This document shows positions 12,815 through 24,085 of a DNA stretch of 64,000 nucleotides, piece by piece. Origin of the DNA: Coniochaeta sp. PMI_546. Lineage: Eukaryota > Ascomycota > Sordariomycetes > Coniochaetales > Coniochaetaceae. The position numbers and the translations under genes were made by a program. The stretch covers positions 930,001 through 994,000 of the forward strand of contig MU271145.1 of the NCBI GenBank assembly GCA_021432605.1. Reading direction: 5' to 3'. Numbering within the stretch: the first letter of the stretch is position 1; every line of letters begins with the position of its first letter. The notes under the pieces were generated by a model. That model did no database searches. It was not told the origin of the DNA and saw only the letters and a program-made list of their open reading frames with translations.

Positions 12815-13870
12815 GGCTCCCAATTGATGGACGAGCTTGGAGATCTGGGAGAAGAGTAACGAATGCAGGTAACTTAGGGAGAGATCAGAAGGGCAATGAG
12901 CGACATATGCACAATGCTGCAATTGAATTTGATAGCTGAGACGTTTTCAACGAACGAAAGCGTCCAGAAAAAAACAATTGCGCCGCAGCGATTGCATCCC
13001 AGTGATAAGGAAAAGTGGGGCAAACTGACTGAGTGACAGGCTTGGTAGGTATGACTGTTTTGCGCGTTATTTTCTCTGGCCTTCTCATCCTCCTTTTATT
13101 TCTCCCCATTTACCAAAATAGAGGTGCAGCGTGTATGAGTAGTACTGCTTGGCCTCGACCCTTCTATGCCCGAGTCAGCTATGAAATAAATCCACTTCTC
13201 TTCATTGGCACGCATAGGTGAAGTCTGCACTAAGGCTCAGAGTGGCTCCTCTTATTAGCCTGGCTAGCAGCTAGTCACGCACTAGACGCTAGTCTAGGCA
13301 CTGCGCGTTCGAATAATAGCACATTGCTGCAATACTATAGTATACGTACGAACAACACTCCGGACAAAGGGGTATCAGCGGTGGACAGTACCGCGTCACT
13401 CATTCACCCTCAGGCCCTCTAGCGGTACCTTAGTGAGACTGGTCAATGGAGACGGTGCAGCTTACAGGGCGAAACTGAATTGGTACTTCATTTATGCGGG
13501 ACTAGCCTGCAACCCCATCTTCCTAACAAGAGGTTTAGCGGCCGGTTGGCCGAGATGATGCCTTCACATGTAAACGGAAAGGTGCGCGGTTGCTCCCGAC
13601 TTTCCTTGTGAGAGCCAACTCAGATGCCCTGTGACGTGCGATATCAACATTCTTCTGCAAGGAACAAGCCGGCAGGGCGTCCGTTACCCTTCTACCCGGG
13701 CTATGCTTCCGAAATCCTCCGAAGGAGTCATTGGTTCGAGGGCGGAGAGAGACAGATGTATTGTTACGTCCCCTCTCTCCGCATACAGCTCCTATGATAC
13801 CAGATGATTGACCTTTGTCACAGAATCATTGAGACCACCTCCCCCGTCAATAGACTAGCACGAGATCCTC
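12815..13870. other. Intergenic, upstream of NADH dehydrogenase and downstream of the GNAT gene
   Basis: No gene supported. The first 100-200 bases should be the 5' UTR and promoter of the NADH dehydrogenase. A CTAG-rich patch lies at 13261-13300. A tRNA A-box-like string at 13552-13562 lacks a matching B-box. Confidence 0.5.
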
Positions 13871-15115
13871 CTATCCTGCATGGGATTCCGAATTGTCCTT
13901 TTGTGTCCTTCTGGGCTCTCGCACCATGCAGTATAGTGTGCACTTGTCCCCGTCATCATCACAGTCGAGCTTCTTGACAAACTCGAAACCCATGCGCTCG
14001 TATATCGGAATGTTGGGCACATCCTTGCTTGCTTCGAGGTAGCACGGCATTCCCTCGAGATCTGCTTGGTCTGTTACCACTGTGACGAGTCGCCTCCCTA
14101 TGCCCCGGCCTTGATGCTCTGGAAGGACTGTCATTATGTTCAGAAAGTAGTAGCCACGGGGATCTTTCCACACGTCCGAGTGCACGGCGGCTTGGGCATC
14201 CTTCCATATGTAGTAGCGCTATGGCTGATGTTAGTGACCTGGCTTGTTGTGGACGAGTGTTTCACCGCGATACTGCGCTAATCAACATGTGGCTCATGGG
14301 CTGCTGTTGTCCCGGCGCAGCGTGGGAGGTCTCGTCCACCGTTGAAGCTGTGAGATCCCGATGACACGCGAATCGACCAGGAACACGAGCAATCTTTCCT
14401 ACCTTTACGTTGAGCCCGCCTCTTCCGTACCAAAGATTTGTTTTCACCTGGTCGAACCATAGCCGCCAGTCCTCAAACCAGTCATACCACGACTTTGGCT
14501 GCCCTAGGGTCTGCGGACGAAGCCACATGGCGATGCCCAGGACTTTGTCGTCGCCGTCTTCCTTTGCAACGTAGAAAAGGCCATTTCGAATGCCCCAGCG
14601 GCATCTCGTGGACAACGACACGGAGTTACGCTCTATACTGAACTGTCACATGCCATTGTTGTCAGCCTAGCTCAGATATCGGGAGAACGAGGTAGTCTGA
14701 TGAGAACGGGCAGGATTCCCATCACATGAGAGACGCTCTGGATTCGTCCTCTGTTGTCTGCCGAAAGCCGTTTGTCCAAAATGCCCGGTTGGTGCATAAG
14801 ATTGTAGGCTTGCAGGTGCTGATGGCATGAACATGAGCGGAAAGAGATCAACACACCTTGGATTTGTCGAACATCCAGTTGCTGTAAGGGTCATCGGCAA
14901 AAGCTTCCCTGACATCGTAACCTTAGTGACAGGAGAACATGCAGGAATCATGCCGGCATCGGAAGGCGCTAATGAGCGGCAGAAGCTCGATCTGACTGCC
15001 TTGCGCTGCATAAACATGGAATGGGGGACATCCAAGGCTCACAAAACACTTACTGTATTGCCGAGACGGAACCAGGAATGTCTGCTTCGGTAAGACGAGA
15101 GATCTTGATCGCCAT
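13871..15115 (-). CDS. GNAT family N-acetyltransferase
   Basis: Acetyl-CoA-dependent N-acetyltransferase of unknown substrate, of a type common in filamentous fungi. Four exons on the minus strand (15115..15054, 14908..14857, 14642..14403, 14218..13871) give 233 residues. The joined N-terminus MAIKISRLTEADIP..IQEAFADDPYSNWMF is the usual GNAT opening and supports the first two small exons, which are too short to stand out alone. Exon 3 has VSLSTRCRWGIRNGLFYVA. Exon 4 holds the acetyl-CoA loop in LPEHQGRGIGRRLV, followed by the motif B-like PCYLEASKDVPNIPIYERMGFEFV. It is divergent from the membrane-protein gene across 2.7 kb. No signal peptide or membrane segment is seen. Confidence 0.86.
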
Positions 15116-17843
15116 TCTGCAAGGGGTTGAGTCCTGTCCTTGAATTTGGCTCTCTTCTGTCTGAATGCGCAGCGGCTTTAGCAGAGAAAAGGGACGACAG
15201 CACCTTATAGGTCCAAGAAGACGAAGTTATATTGTATAATGTATACAGGAGGGCTTGCGATGAGTTGGAGATTAGGTGTATTTTTCCGTGTAAGACTGAA
15301 AGCTGGGCTGTGTCATGGATGGAAAAGGTACCTCGTAGTGTAGCATCCAAGGTGTCAAAACGATGTGCCCCGCTCCCCGATCAGATACCAGACTTCAAAT
15401 CGTTGCCATGCGAGGAAGTCACGATCAAACCTCGAGACCTTAGGCAGATGCGAGGTTCTGAGTTGTAGAAGGACCACGGATGCGAGTGAGGTACTTCATG
15501 GCACCTAATCGGGGAGAACTTCGCGTATGCAAGCTCTCTGGCATATAACGTGGGCATCGTATCTACGAGGATAATCAGAGCTAGAAAGCCGTCAATGAGA
15601 CTGAGGAGCAGACGAGCGGCTAGTCTATAGACTCTACACTGCCCGAAGATCTTGGCGTGTCACGACCATAGTAGGACTTTTGTGATATCTCGAGCCACAA
15701 GTCCAGTTGGCCAGCCTCAAACTTGCATGCAGTCTTCGGAAAAGCCTGTTCAAAAGCATGCGATCGCTGCTGTTTCCAGACACCACGCGATCAAACACAA
15801 ACACAAGTTTGTTGTTCCGAGTTCCGGAGCCTTCCCATGGTTCTTTCCTGAACATATCTCCGGCTGATGTTTAACGACAATGCTTTCCAGGTAAAAGTCC
15901 AACCCCCAAACGGCAGATGAAAGCGCGTCTGTCACGGCCACTTACTAAGGTATGGACCTTGTGGACTTCGTCCGGGGGAACTGGAGGAGCTGTCGCTTCG
16001 AGAACATCAATATGCGTTCTCCGGTCCCAGGAGTTTGAGCTGCCCGGCGTGCCAAAGTATAACCAACATCACTATACGCTCGAGCCTTCTCAACGGTCGA
16101 TGCCAAGGCTTTCGATCTGGCTTTCCTTCGAGATACTGGGCTTCTACACATGTACATGTGCAGTGGACTGCGTGTCGCGCGATGCAATGTCGCTCTCCTT
16201 GCTCTGCGCTGGACACCGCTCTCCGTGGCAGGCAAGGAACGTACCATAGCCGGATTCCGAACATGATCCCGAAGATGATCTTGCTCAGGGGTACCGGTCG
16301 ATCCGGACATGTGCCCGGCTCTGGCAAGGTTTGAGGTGCATTCAGCACCAACATGCTACCAACATCAGAGCGTGTCACGGAAAGGACTGTGTGCTATGGA
16401 GGCTCCTTCTTTTGCGGAGCATAGTTTTGACAGTTCTCTCTCAACTTTGTCATGACGCAGGCAAGACGGCAAGAGCGTCAGCTTCAAGCCTTCATAGCCG
16501 GATTCGCAAAACAAGCATATTTGTGCTCTAATTCTCCGCGTACCGATCATTTCATTGCCGGGTACGTGTTTGTTGTGGCACGGGCTGGTAGTCTTCATTG
16601 TCAATGCTGTAAGCGGCAGAGTTGCCGGAGCATGACGTTTCCTCAGAAAGAGTTCAGTATTTGCCGATACGTTGTGAGAGGCATGATGCGCATGCATTGC
16701 GGGAAAAGAAATGGGCACGCGACAACTGGATACCCCGAACTCAGCAAGAAATGGCGACTTCGCGAATGTTCGTCGGTTTGCAGTGGTGTTTTACGAATAC
16801 AGCATTGTTGGAGTTCAATGCTGCGGCAGTACGCTGGGGCCTCGACACCCCCTGTCTTGCAGTGCACTGAAACACCGCCTGCCCCTGCTGAGACGTTGCG
16901 ACCCCTGCTATCCAACAAGCGCAATGTCGCACCTGGAAGCTCTATTACTCTTTTCTCTCGCCTTTCAATGCGTTCACAGCAGAAAGAGATCGTCCCGGTC
17001 TCGACAGAGTCGTGGGCGGAGGCTTAACTGCGCTGGTCAGACGATGTCCTAGACGATCTCCTACATGGTTATGCTGGGTCTGGGACTCCCTGGATCATCT
17101 TGCGTCGATGAGGCGTCTCTGGAGGGTCCATTCGCCCTTCTTCTCTCCCCTGCCTACCAAAGCCTCGACGGTTGTCTAGTAGCCCATTGGTTAACTCACG
17201 CATCTGTTCCCTTGAGGCAATGGAGCATTTGAGATCTCGGCAGATTGGACTATCCTAGAAGGAGACGGGAAGCTGGTAGTCATCTTGCTTCCCTGACCCA
17301 TCATGGAGGTCACGCAGGGAGTCTCAGCTTAGCAGCTAAGACACTTGACAACTGTTGCATCCCATCGATCTCAGGCGCTCTCCATGTTTGGGAGGATACC
17401 GGAAGAATACGTCCCCTCCACAGACGTGCCATCATCCCTGGATCGCTCTTGGATCCGACTCGGTGCACTTGTAGCTTATGCTTTCGGGTAGACCCCCGCG
17501 AGTAGGTGATCTGCTCCAAGGCTGTTACATACCATCCATCTCCGTCCCACTTGCCTCTCGAGACCTTACCGCGCTACTTGTTTGTCTTCTCTCCCCTCTA
17601 TTCTACCTCAAGGCAGGCCTTTGTATTATTCGCTTCTTCGAATTGTATTCTTCTCATGTCTTTCCGACTCGGACTCTTTAATTAGCAGACAAGCCTCCCC
17701 GGTTCTGCGGTCTTGGAAATGGTCTTTTGAATCACCCTCCAAGCACAAATCACGATTCCTCTGAGGAGAAAAGCAAGGAAAGGGCGCCCTCCTATCGGGT
17801 GCTTGAAGTAACGACATCGTGGCGACCTTCGGAGGTATTGACG
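15116..17843. other. Long intergenic region (2.7 kb)
   Basis: No gene is supported. The longest open frame (16452..17027, plus) lacks coding-like composition and domain resemblance. The last 300 bases are pyrimidine-rich and could be the promoter, the 5' UTR or a missed first exon of the next gene. No transposon ends or tandem repeats were seen. Confidence 0.45.
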
Positions 17844-20217
17844 ATGCTGAGGGGAGAGGAAATGGCGCCTTACATTGATGACTGGCGCAAGGAGGTACGA
17901 CGATGGGCTGGCACCGACCTCATGAGGAGAGAGCCTCAAGACGACACGGGGAAAGGTCGGGGACGGCCGAACACTAAAAGCAACCGTGATAATAGCGACG
18001 GAAGTGGAGGTGGAGGCGGCGGAGGTCGAGGAGGTGGGTCGGCCGGGAACGGGAACGGCAACAGTCGTGCATCAGCAGGAGACGGGAGGGGTGGCGGCGC
18101 TGGCTTTGGTGGAGGCGGAGGAGGTGGAGGAGGTGGGGGAGGCGGGGGAGGCGGAGGAGGACGGGGTAATGGCGGAGGCGGCGGCAACGGTGGCAGTGGA
18201 CGAGGTGGAGATGGCAATGGATCAGGAGGCGGCGGAGGAGGTCGGTTCAACGGCAACAGCAACAACGATAATAATAACGCCAATAACGACAGCACCGACA
18301 AGAAGAATAGTAACAGCGGCGACAACAACGGTGATGGGGGGAGGAACAAGAACACAGATAACGGCAAAGGCGGGAACAACAGGGGCACATCTCCCCCGGT
18401 CGCGTTCTCACCCCAGGACACGACTGCACTACCTCCACCACCACCGGACACAGCCAGCATTGATCCTGCGGCCACTACGGACGCGCCCAACTCAACAGAC
18501 TCCCCGAGCCCAACAGACTCCTCGAGCTCGACGGACCTTCCCTCTCCAACAGATACTTCGAATGCCACCCCCGACCCGAGTACTGTTGTACTTGTCTCTA
18601 CCGTAACCCCTGCCCCATCGGCAGCTGTAAGCATATTTCCTCCACCGCTTTGTTGAACATGTACTCACCGGATGTCCAGGCACCTGTATCAACAACCTTC
18701 ATTCCAATAATGACCACGACATCTATACCCGAAACTGATCCATCTGCGCCGAGGAAAGGTTTAAATGATCCAGCTTCGCTATCCGGTGACCCGGCATCCT
18801 TGTCGGATCTTATAACCGGCACAGCTCTGGCCGACACGAATCCTACATCAACCGCTCTGGCAGTCAGTGCAGGGATAGGGGACAACAGCTCTAACAACAC
18901 CAATGGAGATAGGAACGGTGATAGGAACCGCGGCAACGGCAATAACGGGAACCGGAATAAGAATAACAATAACAACAGCAATGACAAGGGACTGGATCCG
19001 GTGGCTGAGCGCGTACTGATCTCAGTCGGTTCTATAGGTGAGATATGGTGCTTTGACGTTCATGTCTGCTAGAGTTGCAGCTGACAGTGGCTCTAGGCGG
19101 CTTCATCTCGATATGCTTTCTTTTCTGGATTGTCTGGCGGATGATGAAGAGGTCAAAGGCCAAAAAGAACGGCGGGATTAGTCCTCCTAGCAGCAGGCGA
19201 TGGCCGAGGCTGGTGCTGCCAGACCGTGTCCTTGCCAAGATTCCTCTCCTCAAAAACCGGCAGCGACAGTGGCAGAACCTCGACGACTCCAGCGTCACCG
19301 GTCTGTCTCCACCAAGCTACAAGTCAGGAATGGCACAAGCAGAGCCGGTGAAGGAGTTCTACGCCCAAGAGAAGACATATCAGCTACCGTCAAGGCGACA
19401 GTCCATGGACCAGTCAACAAATGCGCACATATTAAACTCTCCCTCGGCACAGAACCCGCCAAATGTCGCCTTCACCAACAATCCGCTTACTCTTAATACA
19501 AACATTCCACCATATTCTCAGCAGCCAGCGCCGGCTCAGAACGCGCCAAGTTTCGCTTATACCAACAGCCCACTCTCTCTCGACACAACGATTACGCAAC
19601 CGTGGTCACACCAGCCACAGCAATCGTTCAGCTCGACCAATGCTGCTCAGTTTGGCGGTATGCGGGCATCGACTGATGAAACCGAGACTCTTCGATCTCG
19701 TATGCCTGATGCCTACTACAATCAGTCCGAGCTCGCACGCGGGCCCTCAGACGCATATGATCCAGCAAGGCGGCAGGTCAACCGAGCATCTCAGCTCTCA
19801 TCTATATCGTCAGGCTTTGGAGACGGAGACATCATCATGCCAGACAACATGATCAAGCCCCCACAACCTGCAAGCACCAACCTGCGACAGTCGACCAACC
19901 TAGTCGGACGCTTCTCGTGGGTGTCCCAGAGCGCGCAGAGCCGGAGAGATACGATCTACACACAGTCGAGCGAGGACTTGCCGCCGCGGTTCCGCAATGT
20001 CAGCTCGTGGGTCATCCAGCAGACAGGGCGCGTCAAGCGAGCACAGCAGAGGCATGAGGAGGGACAGGATGCGCCGCCTGTGCCTGTTCTCTCGAGTCAG
20101 CAGGTGGGCGTCCCGGGCATCCACAACCCGCCGGCTGAACAGTCGTTCAACATGATGATGGGGGATGACGAAGTGCCCAGGCGAGTCGAAGACACCTTGG
20201 CATCGCCGCAACGATGA
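17844..20217 (+). CDS. Glycine-rich, Ser/Thr/Pro-rich single-pass membrane protein
   Basis: Function not recognised. Modelled exons 17844..18626, 18680..19037 and 19088..20217 give 756 residues. Order of parts: a short charged N-terminus; a glycine run with Asn/Asp at about residues 50-170 (GGN and poly-Gly); a Pro/Ser/Thr-rich stretch with repeats like DSPSPTDSSSSTD; a second Asn-rich stretch; one strong membrane helix at about residue 382 (ALGGFISICFLFWIVW) followed by the basic stop-transfer MMKRSKAKK; and a cytoplasmic tail ending with FRNVSSWVIQQTGRVKRAQQR and an acidic end. The layout suggests a cell-surface or wall-sensing type protein, which is inference only. No signal peptide is visible at the chosen ATG, so an upstream exon may be missing. 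The second splice acceptor is also uncertain. Confidence 0.6.
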
Positions 20218-20972
20218 TTGCCTGAGGGGTAACATCGGCCATGGGATGCTGGCAGGGCGGGCGTGGACCTTGCAGTGATACACAGAACTGATTCGCAATC
20301 ACGAACCGAGTTCGAGGGTCGGGGAGACGGAGGAGATGATATAACACTCTTTTACTTATTATATCTCCATTACTGTACATAGTTTCACATGACGTCACGG
20401 CCGTGAGATATCAGTCTCTACCATGCCCTTCAAGCCTGGCGCTTGGGAGGATGAGGTTTGGGATGAGTCCCGGCGCCTCTCATGACCTTTACTTTGTTTT
20501 ATTTCCCCTGGGCCCTAACTCAACGGGTGGTTCATTGGTGTTAGCCTGGGACGTCCGTAGGAGGACAATCAAGGGAATACATGGACACAACAGAGCTCGT
20601 ACATGCCTTGAGGCCTGAAAAACGCGTGTAAGGTGTGTGTATCAAGGCGATACAGCATCAAGGTACGTACCTGAGCTGGTAGTACACAGTAAAAGCCGAG
20701 TCAAACCGCCAGATCTCGAACCTTTGCCAGCTGCAAGATTTGAATCAACAGACTTAACCGAACATAGACTAGCGTATTTTGCCCCGCCAAACTCTTGCTG
20801 CCCCTCCGCCGCATCTTTTTTGCTCCCCTCTCTTGATTTCAACCCACTTTTTATTTAGTACAGTGCTCTCTCTTTGCAGACTTGAGATTTTCTACCCAAG
20901 ATCACTTTGTGCCACTACCAACCTCCAACACCACCACTCTTTTTCTCACCGTCACGTCTCTAAATCGCCAAC
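20218..20972. promoter_or_regulatory. Intergenic with TCTP promoter and leader
   Basis: 755 bases. The last 200 are pyrimidine-rich with CT runs before the TCTP start, as in highly expressed fungal genes. There is no ATG on the plus strand from about 20605 to the TCTP start. No other gene was seen. Confidence 0.5.
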
Positions 20973-21804
20973 ATGATTATCTACAAGGTGAGTGCATTGC
21001 CGGGCCTACTCTGGGCCTCCACGTGGGCCCCCTTGTTATACCAGGAGTAACGGTGGCTGACCCCGCATCAACAGGACGTTATCACCGACGACGAGATCAT
21101 CTCGGACTCGTATGACCTGAAGGAGGTCGATGGCATCGTCTACGAGGCCGACTGCGCCATGATCACCGAGGGCGCCGTCGAAGTTGGTTAGTTTCGCCCA
21201 TCAACCGACGAGGGATAGACATTGGGGGCACGGGGCTGGACTCTAACTCGATGATCTGTACAGATATTGGCGCCAACGCTTCCGCCGAGGAGGCTGAGGA
21301 GGGTGTCGAGGACACCTCCATCAAGGTCAACAACATCGTCCACTCGTTCCGCTACCAGAGCACCCAGTTCGACAAGAAGTCCTACCTGACCTACCTCAAG
21401 GGTGCGTTTTCACGAGACCTTTCCATATACCGATCCCTTGGAGAGCACCAGACTAACACGGTAAACACACAGGCTACATGAAGGCTGTCAAGGCCGCCCT
21501 CCAGGCCGCCGGCAAGGACGAGTCAGAGGTCAAGGCTTTCGAGACGGGCGCACAGAAGTACGTCAAGGAGAAGATCCTTGCCAACTTCAAGGACTGGGAA
21601 TTCTACACCGGCGAGTCGATGAACCCGGACGGAATGTGAGTTACATCACACTCGACCCGACCAAATCGAGTCAAGTCAGATCACAACAAAGTATCACATG
21701 CTAATACTAACTTGTACAGGGTCATCCTCCTCAACTACCGCGAGGACGGCACCACGCCCTACGTCGTCGTCTGGAAGCACGGCCTCAAGGAGATGAAGGT
21801 GTAA
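20973..21804 (+). CDS. TMA19: Translationally controlled tumor protein homolog (TCTP/Tma19)
   Basis: Conserved small cytosolic protein that associates with ribosomes and is linked to growth and stress responses. Five exons (20973..20987, 21075..21186, 21264..21401, 21473..21635, 21720..21804) give 170 residues, the family's usual length. Exon 1 encodes only MIIYK, the standard TCTP N-terminus. The next exon begins [22 protein letters not shown]. Later exons carry [20 protein letters not shown] and a C-terminal [22 protein letters not shown] region. All four introns have GT..AG ends and every junction keeps frame. High intron density in a short gene together with a CT-rich leader fits a highly expressed gene. 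Confidence 0.96.
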
Positions 21805-22302
21805 AAGACGCCACTCTCCTGTTGCACGTGTGGTGGTTTTTTTCCTTCTTCCCGTCCAAGAAAAATAAAAAGAAAGCGCCCATCCCGCACTCTCAAACTT
21901 CCCCCCCTTTGGAGATGCGTGGAATCTAAGATCTACCAGTTAAGAGAAATTGGTGTTCATGTTTGGCGTTTTACCCTAGCAGCGAAAACCCGTCAAGACT
22001 CTTCGGTCTCTGACCGCATATAGAGAATGTCTTCCTTTTTTGTCCTCGTATGACTACTGCTGCTGATCCCACAACCTTGCAAAACGTGATTCTTTGATGT
22101 GCCTACGCTTGACGTGGTTATCTGATAGAACCTCAGTCCACTGATCAAGTGCATAGAGCCCCTTCCTATACGACTTGTAGTGGATTGACACAATAGTAGC
22201 ATACACCATCCCTAGGAACCAAAGAGCAAAAGTTGTAACCTCAACCGACCACACCCATCTTCTACTCCTCCCCTCGGTGCTGCACGAGGGGCAAAAGTAA
22301 AT
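21805..22302. other. Intergenic, TCTP 3' region
   Basis: About 500 bases with the TCTP 3' UTR (an AAAAATAAAAAG-like AT-rich stretch near 21860). No further gene was seen before the tRNA. Confidence 0.5.
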
Positions 22303-22423
22303 TGATTAGAGTGGGATTCGAACCCACGCCCTTTCGGACCACGGAGATCACAGAAGTCTGTTAGTTGTTTTAAGGGGTTATGAGACCTTAACGTGGCGCC
22401 TTAGACCGCTCGGCCATCTAACC
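22303..22423 (-). tRNA. tRNA-Leu(AAG) with intron
   Basis: Reading the minus strand from 22423: acceptor 5' strand GGTTAGA pairs with TCTAATC at 22310-22304 (one G-T pair), and the discriminator A is at 22303. The A-box region TGGCCGAGCGG and the T arm GTGGG-TTCGAAT-CCCAC are canonical. The anticodon stem CCACG pairs with CGTGG on the far side of an intron at about 22345-22385 (41 bases), inserted after position 37 as in eukaryotic tRNAs. The loop reads TTAAGG, so the anticodon is AAG, decoding CUU and (as inosine) CUC Leu codons. A long variable arm follows, as expected for Leu. Confidence 0.93.
22345..22385 (-). other. Intron of tRNA-Leu(AAG)
   Basis: Segment between the two halves of the anticodon stem, to be removed by the tRNA splicing endonuclease. 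The boundaries follow the rule of insertion after position 37; they could shift by a base. Confidence 0.75.
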
Positions 22424-22551
22424 TTGTTCGTTATCAATTGGTCTTCCGGTGTCCACAAAGAGGGGGTCCAAGCCTCCATCCAGCTCTTGCTTTGAGAGTG
22501 AGGCAGAGGGGGAATCACGAGTCAGGGTATACCGCCCGTGGCCGACCAGGC

Positions 22552-23747
22552 TCAGAATTGAGGTCTGGTTGCTAACGGTACGGGAGGGGGAGGGGGTGCA
22601 TCGCCGGCTCCTTGGCTCGCGGCGCCTGCTCTGCTGGCGGCCACCAGGGCCGGTTTCTTTGCCGGTGGTGGTGGAGGAGGCGGCTTCTTCTTGCCGACTA
22701 GCGGAGCCGCTGCCGTGCCTGGTGCGGCGCTTGCTTGTGGTGGAGGGTGAGGAGGTGTGGCTGCCCTGCCACCGCTTGCGGCTGCGTTCACCCTGCCGGC
22801 GACGGAGCTGAGCTGCTCGCCGTGCCGCTGGTGGAGATTGTTGAATGTCGCTGCTGCTGATGCTGCGTCCGAGGCTGATACGGAGGTGGGGTCTTTATGA
22901 AGGGAGGAGGCGGTCTGGAGAGCTGCGCGTTTCTGGGCCCAGGTCGTGCCTGCTCCTGCTGTGCTCTGTCCAGGTGCTTGTGGGGATTGAGGAGAGGTTG
23001 AGGTAGTTGAGCCGATGCCGAAGCCGGGCACGGATATCCCTTTCGATGAGAGACTACTTATGGCGGATTGGTTGAGATAGCCTTGTGGTTGGGCTGCTGC
23101 TTGTGAGGTCCGAGCTGGCGGTGGTGGGGGTTGGGCGGGAGAGGTTGGTGTGCTGGTACGGGGCGGCAGTCGGGGAGGAAGTGATGGCGGTGCAGGTTTT
23201 GCGTAGACATGTGCCGGTGGGGGAGAGGGCGTTGATGTGGCGCCGCCCGGCCTTCGGACTGGTGGTGGTGGAAGATGAGAGGTTGAAAGACCGGTTGTGT
23301 CGATACGGTAGGGCTTTGGGGCTGGTGGCTCTTCTGTAGGCTGCTCGTGAGCGTGAGTTGTATGTGTGCTCGTATAGCTCTGATGTGCAGCTCCGGCAGC
23401 TGGTGGCCTGTAGGGCTGTCCTGGAGGAGGGGAAGGAGTTGCGCCTGTCGCGACGTGTTTTGGTGGTGGAGGGAAGGATGCCGGATCGCGAAGAGAAGTT
23501 ATCGGTGTTGGTGTGTGGTACGTCCTCTCTTTCTGGGAAGACGAGGCGTCAGCGGAACTCGCCTTGATAGCGGCCGGGAGTTAGACTTACTTTATCGCCT
23601 TTGCCAACAAGACCTTTCTGCGCATATAGTCAGCGTGCCTGAACCGAGGAGAGTGAAGGATGGGCGAACACATACTAATGAGTCCTTGATCGGCACATCT
23701 TTGTCGGGATGCCACCCATGCTTGACGATATCCTTCAGGCCCGACAT
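22552..23747 (-). CDS. Proline-rich AIM3-like protein
   Basis: Three exons on the minus strand (23747..23676, 23617..23591, 23532..22552) give 359 residues. The long exon has no early ATG, so the gene is easily missed. Joined, the N-terminus is MSGLKDIVKHGWHPDKDVP.. then KGLVGKGDK, which I recognise from fungal proteins annotated as AIM3-like. The middle holds PYRIDTTGLSTSHLPPPPVRRP and PSLPPRLPPR, likely SH3-binding motifs. Later come SVPGFGIG, the conserved WAQKRAALQTASSLHKDP, and a block ending RHGEQLSSVAGRV. The C-terminus is KKKPPPPPPP and PPPPPVPLATRPQF. A role as a ligand of SH3 proteins at actin sites is inferred from motif content, not shown. Confidence 0.78.
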
Positions 23748-24085
23748 CTTGTACGGTATGTAACTGTAGGGCAAGGTCCGTTACCAGTGAAGCAATGTCC
23801 CTAGACAGTGTGCTGCAGAGTCGGATGATAGTAACGGAATGAGAGCCGCGGCCATCACCGTGTAATTGGACGGGATGACGTATAAGTTAATAGCTCAGCC
23901 CCCAATGGAACCTCAACCAATTGGCGCCTAGCGATTCAGGCACTCAGCTGAACGAAAACCCCCACCTACCTTATTGCGACAAACTCCGGCGCAAACGCGT
24001 CTTCAAGCGCGTCTCCCGTCTTTACTCGACCAAACTTCAGGTTCACTTCAGTCAACGACCTGTGTCTCAATTCGCGGCCCAAACG
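23748..24085. promoter_or_regulatory. Divergent promoter, AIM3-like / MIS12
   Basis: 338 bases between divergent starts; both promoters must lie here. A CCAAT-type CCAATTGG string is present at 23918-23925, which might be a CCAAT-box site. Nothing else is clear. Confidence 0.45.

Noticed and set aside
13540-13610. tRNA-Leu/Ser-like start (GGTTGGCCGAGATG) on plus
   Set aside because: The A-box matches, but no B-box, no closing acceptor stem and no anticodon arm follow at the right distance; at most a remnant.
16452-17027. 191-codon ATG-led frame in the long intergenic gap
   Set aside because: No codon bias like the true genes of the window, no domain, Cys/Ser/Arg-rich composition of random sequence, and no splice context.
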